Part shown: one piece after another, positions 21,068-25,816 of the stretch
Layout: each line of letters opens with the position of its first letter
Position numbering within the stretch: position 1 is the first letter of the stretch
IMG/VR virus record: IMGVR_UViG_3300044798_000065
Location: 1 to 25,816 of that record
Length of the DNA: 25,816 bases
Strand: one strand, 5' to 3'
Source of the DNA: a virus
Translations under genes and position numbers: made by a program
Notes under the pieces: generated by a model
Database searches by the model: none
The model's input: the letters and a program-made list of their open reading frames with translations, nothing else
What the model was told of the DNA's origin: nothing

Positions 21068-21529
21068 TTATGCCAACGCTGGCGCAATATACGCAGATGC
21101 AGGCATAAGTATAGTAAACTCAACATTTGCTTCAGGTTCCGAACCCCATTGCATACCTGGGTCTGTTTTCATAACACATTGAGCAGCAGCGATAAGTTCC
21201 TTGCTGTTGTTGTCTTTAACAAGTACGGAAAAAAGAACTGCCGCACCAGATAATTCAAGTGCTACTATGCCCTTTAGTTTTTTGTAATAAAACTGATTCC
21301 TTAATATGTTGACTACAAGTTTTTTATTCTTGGCTTTGTATGATTTATTTAAAAGCATATCACCAAAAGCACCCACAGCCTCAGTATAAAGATTAGGGTC
21401 AAGTGCCTCAATTCTTATACTGACTGGGTTAGGCCCGTACCCTCGTAGTGCTATCGTTCCAAAATCAGCACCCGTAAGTATTACGTCCACCGCCCCTAAG
21501 TCTATTAAACTCATTTCATTGGTTGGCAT
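21068..21529 (-). CDS. Tail tube protein (DUF3277-type)
   Basis: 153 aa, beta-rich. VDVILTGADFGTIALRGYGPNPVSIRIEALDPN at about 14-46 and VKDNNSKELIAAAQCVMKTDPGMQWGSEPEANVEFTILMP at the end are the hallmarks of DUF3277 tube proteins that accompany DUF3383 sheaths. It forms the inner tube through which DNA passes. Placed directly after the sheath gene, 15 nt apart. Confidence 0.9.
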   Translation of the reverse strand: MPTNEMSLIDLGAVDVILTGADFGTIALRGYGPNPVSIRIEALDPNLYTEAVGAFGDMLLNKSYKAKNKKLVVNILRNQFYYKKLKGIVALELSGAAVLFSVLVKDNNSKELIAAAQCVMKTDPGMQWGSEPEANVEFTILMPASAYIAPALA

Positions 21530-21544
21530 TTTAATTTCCCTCCG

Positions 21545-22675
21545 TTAGTATTTCAAAATATTTGTTAATTCTATTTTAATTACGTTGCCTGCTAAGATTC
21601 CGATAATACTTCCCCCTGGTAATATGCCCAGGGATTTATTAGCTGAAGATATATCTTTTGGAGCAGGTAAATTAATTGCGTAACCGTTCGGATACTTAAT
21701 ACCTGTAAGCTGGTCTACACCTGGTGCTAACAACTTAAATCCTACGGCCTGCTGGCATACTGTATCTATCGCAGAATAGAGAATATTAAATTCTTCCTGT
21801 GTATATGTGATATTAGGAAGTATCTTAAGAGTATCGTAAATTGCATATGTAACATTATATTCAAGCCAGTCTGCACCAACTTGTACGTTTATCTGAGTAC
21901 CATTAGAAAGAACTCCGGCGTATGCGTTGTTACGTCCGACCTCTCCAAACGCTGTATAGTAATTGCAATACTTATCTTGCAAGTTCTGAGTATACGCATC
22001 TACATTTAAACCGAAGTCTGTAGCTGTCTGACCAGAGAACTCTTTATATGCAAGAGAACCTAAAGGATTAGCTTGTGTAAAGTTAACTGTTGCAAAGTAT
22101 GACAAAGCAGTAACGTGTTTATACTCAGCCGATGTTGCAGGAGCATCATACATTGTAAAGGAACGAGCATAATTATAATTATACATGTCTTTTACAAAGC
22201 TTGTTGTATCCGAGGCAAGGGGTGCTGATGCAGCGACTATATCAGTTGAAAGATAAGCACCTATATAATTAATCTTTGTCGATGCTTCGATAGCTGCCGC
22301 TAATGCCGCTTCCTCGACAACACTAAAAGTATTGTCCAAAGCAAAGAAAAAATATCTAGGGTCTTGTAAAAGTTCCGCAATAACTGTAGACCATACCTCA
22401 GTTGAGTTGTTAAAGTTAGCAACCCAAAATATTTGAGGCTTCAGACCGTTAAATCCACCAGCGAAAAACTTTAAGGCTGCTTTGGAAACTTCTGTGTTAG
22501 AGCCGTAAGCAGTTACAATATCTGAATACGAAGCATAAGAATTTACCCTTAAACTATTTACCTCTGCACCTTTAAATACAAAAAGTACATTTCTAAAATC
22601 ACGTCTTGTCTGTGATACAGCCTGTATAATTGTTGAAACATCTATAATACGCCTTATAGTAACAACTGAACTCAT
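21545..22675 (-). CDS. Contractile tail sheath protein (DUF3383-type)
   Basis: 376 aa. VTIRRIIDVSTIIQAVSQTRRDFRNVLFVFKG at the N-terminus and YASYSDIVTAYGSNTEVSKAALKFFAGGFNGLKPQIFWVANFN at about 47-90 match DUF3383 sheath proteins. The central part contains PRYFFFALDN and an A-rich helix (EEAALAAAIEAS). The C-terminal LPGGSIIGILAGNVIKIEL may be the strand-exchange arm. Its presence makes this a myovirus-type phage. A GGAGGT-like site lies before the ATG. Confidence 0.92.
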   Translation of the reverse strand: MSSVVTIRRIIDVSTIIQAVSQTRRDFRNVLFVFKGAEVNSLRVNSYASYSDIVTAYGSNTEVSKAALKFFAGGFNGLKPQIFWVANFNNSTEVWSTVIAELLQDPRYFFFALDNTFSVVEEAALAAAIEASTKINYIGAYLSTDIVAASAPLASDTTSFVKDMYNYNYARSFTMYDAPATSAEYKHVTALSYFATVNFTQANPLGSLAYKEFSGQTATDFGLNVDAYTQNLQDKYCNYYTAFGEVGRNNAYAGVLSNGTQINVQVGADWLEYNVTYAIYDTLKILPNITYTQEEFNILYSAIDTVCQQAVGFKLLAPGVDQLTGIKYPNGYAINLPAPKDISSANKSLGILPGGSIIGILAGNVIKIELTNILKY

Positions 22676-22688
22676 TTTAATACCTCCA

Positions 22689-23279
22689 TTAATTCTTAAA
22701 ATTTATATCAATATCAACTTTATCTTTAACAGCCTCAACGCTTGATGCTGCATAAATTCTTGGTTGTACTTCGCCTAATACTATTGTGTCCGTATAATTA
22801 AAGTAAAAATCAGCCTGAATACGTTCTGCCCATGCTGCGTTTTCTAAATATGTTAAGTCAATCATGTTTTGGTCGATGTTGTGTAAAGGCAAATCAAAAT
22901 CACCTTTATTGTAACTAGCCTCGTAGTGCCTTGTACTTTGATTCAGAGCAGATAAATATACTAAAGAACTTTTTGCCATACCTTTAAGCTTGGATAATAC
23001 ATTTACTGTTACATGTACTTGCTTATGATAATCAATCTGCTCAATACCTGTCTGATGATTGATATAAGCATGGTCACTAAATGCGTTACCTAAACTATAT
23101 GGCTCATGTACTTGATAATACAAAAGTGTAGACGCTGCTATTCTAGGCGCATTAGTTTGATTGTTTACAAAAAATGATGCACTTGCAGCACTGGAAAATC
23201 CAAATAGAGTTTGATTACTGTTGAATAAAACATCAAAGTAATCATAAACCCTGGATTCTATATCGTAGACTGTAATCAT
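22689..23279 (-). CDS. Tail terminator / neck protein (gp12-like, LIC_12616-type)
   Basis: 196 aa. The central VHVTVNVLSKLKGMAKSSLVYLSALNQS at about 88-115 and the C-terminal WAERIQADFYFNYTD resemble the neck terminator proteins (LIC_12616 family), which cap tube and sheath at the head end. The N-terminus VYDYFDVLFNSN is less clear. It directly precedes the sheath gene, the expected place, and overlaps the 72-aa gene as ATGA. Confidence 0.72.
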   Translation of the reverse strand: MITVYDIESRVYDYFDVLFNSNQTLFGFSSAASASFFVNNQTNAPRIAASTLLYYQVHEPYSLGNAFSDHAYINHQTGIEQIDYHKQVHVTVNVLSKLKGMAKSSLVYLSALNQSTRHYEASYNKGDFDLPLHNIDQNMIDLTYLENAAWAERIQADFYFNYTDTIVLGEVQPRIYAASSVEAVKDKVDIDINFKN

Positions 23280-23494
23280 TCGTTCATTTCCCTTTCCATT
23301 GCTTCTAAATACTCGTAATAATCAGCGTTCTCTCTTAAATGACCTTCTACTATTGCTTTTACTATTTCTTTTGCTGTCTCTTCGTCTTTAACTATTTTTA
23401 ACACGTCCTCATAATGTTCGTCATACTCAACTTGATAACCAGACTTTGAATCATTAAAATTAATATTATTGATAGAATCTTTTAAATTAATCAT
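23276..23494 (-). CDS. Small acidic protein of unknown function
   Basis: 72 aa, strongly acidic (Glu/Asp over a quarter of residues) and helical: EHYEDVLKIVKDEETAKEIVKAIVEG. No membrane segment. It is locked between neighbours, overlapping the upstream gene by 8 nt and the downstream gene by 4 nt, which supports it being real. It may be an assembly chaperone or a regulator; no family recognised. Confidence 0.6.
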   Translation of the reverse strand: MINLKDSINNINFNDSKSGYQVEYDEHYEDVLKIVKDEETAKEIVKAIVEGHLRENADYYEYLEAMEREMNE

Positions 23495-23882
23495 TTAAAG
23501 TTCCTTCGAGTAAGCTTGTTATTAGTTGCCCGTAAAATCCATGTGTTTCAAAATCCAGTTGAGATAATATTTGAAAATCTTTTGATTTATATTCGACGAT
23601 ATCACTTTTTTGAAATAATGTTCCATTTTGAAATTTTAAATTATTAAAAGTATATAGCCAAAAATTCTCAGCACTTCCATACTGTCCAAAACCTAAATCT
23701 TGCATATCTTTTGGTTTAACAGGAACTAACACTTTTTTCTGTGTTAATTTTGTTCTTAACAAATTTGTATCTCCAATGTGTCCTTTGTTATAAAGGAATC
23801 CTCTGCTTTTTAAATAAACAGTTCCTTGTATAAAATATTGGTCATTGGTAAGTTGCCTGAGTAAACTTATATTCATACTCAT
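23487..23882 (-). CDS. Head-tail connector region protein, unknown family
   Basis: 131 aa, beta-rich, with many aromatic residues. VLVPVKPKDMQDLGFGQYGSAENFWLYTF near 51-79 and KSKDFQILSQLDFETHGFYGQLITSLLEG at the end look like a stopper or head-closure fold (short sheets with a 'y.v..' core). It lies between the gp10-like neck gene and the terminator, where head-closure proteins sit. The call rests on position and general look. Confidence 0.55.
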   Translation of the reverse strand: MSMNISLLRQLTNDQYFIQGTVYLKSRGFLYNKGHIGDTNLLRTKLTQKKVLVPVKPKDMQDLGFGQYGSAENFWLYTFNNLKFQNGTLFQKSDIVEYKSKDFQILSQLDFETHGFYGQLITSLLEGTLND

Positions 23883-24511
23883 TTTTTAGTTACCCACGCT
23901 GTCATGGCATTACGCATAGTTCCGGTATCAATAAGAGTATGCGAACTTCCTTTTATAGCTACTGTTAGGGGTGAATTCGGAGGATTTGGGCTAAAGCTAC
24001 CCTCTGTTATGTTTTTCTTTACTTGGTCTGCTGCATATAGTCCTATCTCGTTAAGAAAATCAGCAGCACCTCTATTTTGTTCGGCGCACTGATTTAATAA
24101 GAAAGATGCTTTTTTTTCTATGTTACGCATTTTTTCGCTGCCTTCCTCGAATGTTGTTCTTAAGAAAGGTCTGGCAGGTATTTTGTCGGATACTGAGCCA
24201 AATTCATTCTTTGCAGCATAGAACGCAATATCTACGTCCTCTTTACCTTGTCTACGAAGTAATTCGTTTCTTATTCCTACTTTCATAGGTGGCGACATTT
24301 TTCTATATCGTCTATGTTTCCATACAGCGTAATCAACTTCTTTAAATGTTGACTTGCTTAGTGCAGCATATTTTTTAATTGCTTTTGTATTTTGTGTTCC
24401 GGCAGGTATTCCAACCATGCACTTATGTTTAGGTATATCAATAAGTATAGCTTCGAGGTTTTTTTTAATTGCTTCCTCGATGTAATGCTTATTAAGAGGG
24501 AGTAAGTTCAT
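23879..24511 (-). CDS. HK97 gp10-like neck / tail completion protein
   Basis: 210 aa. AFYAAKNEFGSVSDKIPARPFLRTTFEEGSEKM at about 95-127 is the classic motif of gp10-like and minor virion proteins (N-E-F-G ... I-P-A-R-P-F-L-R). At the end, GSSHTLIDTGTMRNAMTAWV matches the second conserved block (L-I-D-T-G-x-M-R). The N-terminus carries a basic stretch (KHRRYRKMSPPMK). It completes the connector after DNA packaging. Overlaps the DUF4054-like gene as ATGA. Confidence 0.85.
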   Translation of the reverse strand: MNLLPLNKHYIEEAIKKNLEAILIDIPKHKCMVGIPAGTQNTKAIKKYAALSKSTFKEVDYAVWKHRRYRKMSPPMKVGIRNELLRRQGKEDVDIAFYAAKNEFGSVSDKIPARPFLRTTFEEGSEKMRNIEKKASFLLNQCAEQNRGAADFLNEIGLYAADQVKKNITEGSFSPNPPNSPLTVAIKGSSHTLIDTGTMRNAMTAWVTKK

Positions 24512-24939
24512 ACAATAAACCCCCCTACACTTCCTGACATCTTTTCAAGCCATAATGCAGCACCACGCCCGTATGCTGTAGTGTTAAGAAAAGAATTTAA
24601 CGACGGGAACATATCGCCTTTAAGCTTGGCGATTGATTCGTAACCTACTGATAAGCCGTCAGCACTCATCGAAGTAGCATTACGAATCATAGTCCTCGCC
24701 TCTGCGTATCCGTCTTTAACATTGTAATAACTTAAAATATGCGCAGTGGTGTAAAGCACTAAGTTATTAACTGATGTTTGGGATAAATAAGTTATGATAG
24801 CCTGCGGTAGCATATCCATAGCAATATCTAAATACGTTGTGATAGTAGCGTCCGTTACATCTGCGCCTGATTCATTAAGAATCGGTACAAACTCAGGAAA
24901 CAACGTCTTAAATTGTACTATGAAATCAGCTACAGCCAC
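24508..24939 (-). CDS. Head-tail connector protein (DUF4054-like)
   Basis: 143 aa. Helical N-terminus FIVQFKTLFPEF, followed by ITTYLDIAMDMLP and LVLYTTAHILSYYN, fits the DUF4054 / gp6-like adaptor pattern. LSVGYESIA and LNTTAYGRGAALWLEKMSGSVGGF at the end are typical: 'VGxvSvsy ... T.YG..y..l...'. Such adaptors sit between the portal and the stopper. It follows the 67-aa protein at 4 nt, so it is in the same operon. Confidence 0.82.
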   Translation of the reverse strand: MAVADFIVQFKTLFPEFVPILNESGADVTDATITTYLDIAMDMLPQAIITYLSQTSVNNLVLYTTAHILSYYNVKDGYAEARTMIRNATSMSADGLSVGYESIAKLKGDMFPSLNSFLNTTAYGRGAALWLEKMSGSVGGFIV

Positions 24940-24943
24940 TTAA

Positions 24944-25147
24944 TCAATCCCCTATTTTAATTATTCCCATTTCGACCATAAGGTTAAAATTTCCTACATG
25001 TTCGATACATTGTTCAATTATTGCCTTATTAACTTTTACAGGCTCGCCTTTTTTAAGTTTAAGCTTGTAAACAGGCCAATTACAATCTTCCGAACTAACT
25101 ACACTTACATACAAATCGCTGTTTTCTTTTTCTACTGGCTTTGACAT
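24944..25147 (-). CDS. 67-aa protein downstream of the major capsid gene
   Basis: 67 aa, with AGGAGG 5 nt before the ATG, one of the best ribosome sites in the window. Beta-type centre (VYKLKLKKGEPVKVNKAIIEQCIEH) and no membrane segment. Small proteins at this place, right after the capsid gene, are often head decoration or chaperone-like, and the 'K-L-K-K-G-E-P-V' part recalls N-terminal domains of Mu-like proteins. No firm family. Confidence 0.65.
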   Translation of the reverse strand: MSKPVEKENSDLYVSVVSSEDCNWPVYKLKLKKGEPVKVNKAIIEQCIEHVGNFNLMVEMGIIKIGD

Positions 25148-25181
25148 AAAATCCTCCTTTCAAAATGTCCTCCAATAATAA

Positions 25182-25213
25182 GGGCATGGGCGAGAACCAC
25201 TACACCCACGCCC
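25182..25213 (-). terminator. Strong hairpin after the major capsid gene (terminator or attenuator)
   Basis: On the minus strand GGGCGTGGGTG and CGCCCATGCCC form an 11-bp stem with two G-U pairs and a 10-nt loop, followed by TTATTATT. Read on the plus strand the two G-U positions become mismatches, so the structure belongs to the minus-strand RNA. It lies 33 nt after the capsid stop and before the AGGAGG of the next gene. Confidence 0.6.
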
Positions 25214-25245
25214 AAAGGAGGACTACGAACACACCACTCACAGAG

Positions 25246-25816
25246 TTAGCAACCTTTCAGATACCCGAAAGTTGTATCTCTGAATATATTCAATCCAGCT
25301 ACAAAAAACTGGGATTGAATTTCATAACTAAAACCTTTCTTGAATACTTCGCTGAATGTTAAAGGCTTTGGTATGTGCAGAACCATTTCGTCTGAACTAC
25401 GTTTAAACATGCAAAGTCTATCTTTTGTAGAATTTGTATCAAGATTAACAGCCTGAACACATGAGCGTATTTGTGTAATTCCAAGATACTGCTTAAGCAT
25501 TTCGGCAATAGTTATCATGTTATTAGCGCCAGTTGCTCCGGCTGCTATTGTTCCGTAAGTTGTAGTCATAAGAGTTGCAAGGCATCTAGGTGAAGTAACT
25601 ACAGTATCAGGGAACATTGTAGCATTACCTCCGGCAAGAGCGCATAGTGCAGCCCAAAGCCCCTTAAGGTCGGCATACATCTGATAACCAGAGTTTGAAG
25701 CACTATCAAAAGCGTAGGTAGCATTAAGCGCAACCGCTGAATTAACTTGGCTGTTGTTTAACAAACCTTCAACAAGGGTGTTACCCTGTTCATCGGTCAT
25801 ACCTGTAAATGCTATT
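25246..25816 (-). CDS. Major capsid protein, C-terminal part (cut by window edge)
   Basis: The frame runs to the end of the window and the ATG at 25800 looks internal (IAFTG precedes it), so the N-terminal part is missing. The visible 189 residues contain GLLNNSQVNSAV, then ALCALAGGNATMFPDTVVTSPRCLATLMTT, and near the end RLCMFKRSSDEMVLHIPKPLTF and GLNIFRDTTFGYLKGC. This order is that of DUF2184-type major capsid proteins: domain A, then the 'P..l......g' strand before the C-terminus. It forms the icosahedral shell. The hairpin that follows may set its level relative to the downstream genes. Confidence 0.82.
   Translation of the reverse strand, partial: IAFTGMTDEQGNTLVEGLLNNSQVNSAVALNATYAFDSASNSGYQMYADLKGLWAALCALAGGNATMFPDTVVTSPRCLATLMTTTYGTIAAGATGANNMITIAEMLKQYLGITQIRSCVQAVNLDTNSTKDRLCMFKRSSDEMVLHIPKPLTFSEVFKKGFSYEIQSQFFVAGLNIFRDTTFGYLKGC

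Noticed and set aside
25165-25362. 65-aa plus-strand frame at the capsid gene end
   Set aside because: Antisense to the capsid C-terminus and the hairpin; the apparent AGGAGG lies inside the frame, not before its start.

Overview
The window is a large piece of a tailed, contractile-tail (myovirus-type) phage or prophage with low G+C DNA, plus a block of nucleotide-sugar genes. Most genes lie on the minus strand, so the phage operon reads from right to left. The host is probably a Gram-negative bacterium: the lysis cassette has spanin-like proteins, and the sugar genes belong to the CDP-3,6-dideoxyhexose route known from O-antigens. Shine-Dalgarno sites of the AGGAGG type are common. I cannot name the host, and I cannot tell from the window alone whether the phage is free or integrated.

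Right part (25816 to 13195, minus strand), in transcription order: C-terminal part of the major capsid protein; a strong hairpin; a 67-aa protein; connector and neck proteins (DUF4054-like, a gp10-like neck protein, a 131-aa and a 72-aa protein, a gp12-like terminator); DUF3383-type sheath; DUF3277-type tube; a tail assembly chaperone pair with a likely -1 frameshift; a short tape measure protein; a compact baseplate (Dit-like, plug, hub, Gp138-type spike, gp25-like, baseplate J, DUF2612-like); and a collar-type fibre. A free-standing NUMOD/HNH homing endonuclease sits between baseplate J and the DUF2612-like gene. Most genes touch or overlap by a few bases, so this is one long polycistron.

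Middle (13195 to 8141): two plus-strand genes, a 110-aa unknown and a small Cys-rich lipoprotein, are inserted against the flow. They have their own sigma-70 promoter, an 11-bp tandem repeat and an inverted-repeat leader, and they look like a moron. Back on the minus strand follow an 88-aa unknown, an 813-aa repetitive tail fibre, a predicted alpha/beta-hydrolase (possible receptor esterase) and a DUF1617-like protein.

Lysis cassette (8123 to 6781, minus): a small membrane protein, an M15-type endolysin, a two-helix holin candidate, a 26-aa membrane peptide and two spanin-like proteins read from the same DNA in different frames. The longer one overlaps the start of the first sugar gene by 4 nt (ATGA).

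Left part: ddhA/rfbF, ddhB/rfbG and ddhC/rfbH (minus) continue the late operon and should convert glucose-1-phosphate to CDP-4-keto-3,6-dideoxyglucose. They converge, with a 29-nt 3' overlap, on a plus-strand operon: radical-SAM/SPASM protein (cut by the window edge), sugar C-methyltransferase type, extended SDR, a 71-aa membrane protein and an FkbM methyltransferase. Together these look able to make and modify an unusual, possibly C-methylated, deoxysugar for surface-glycan conversion or virion glycosylation; that purpose is inference. No gene-free stretch exceeds about 125 bases.
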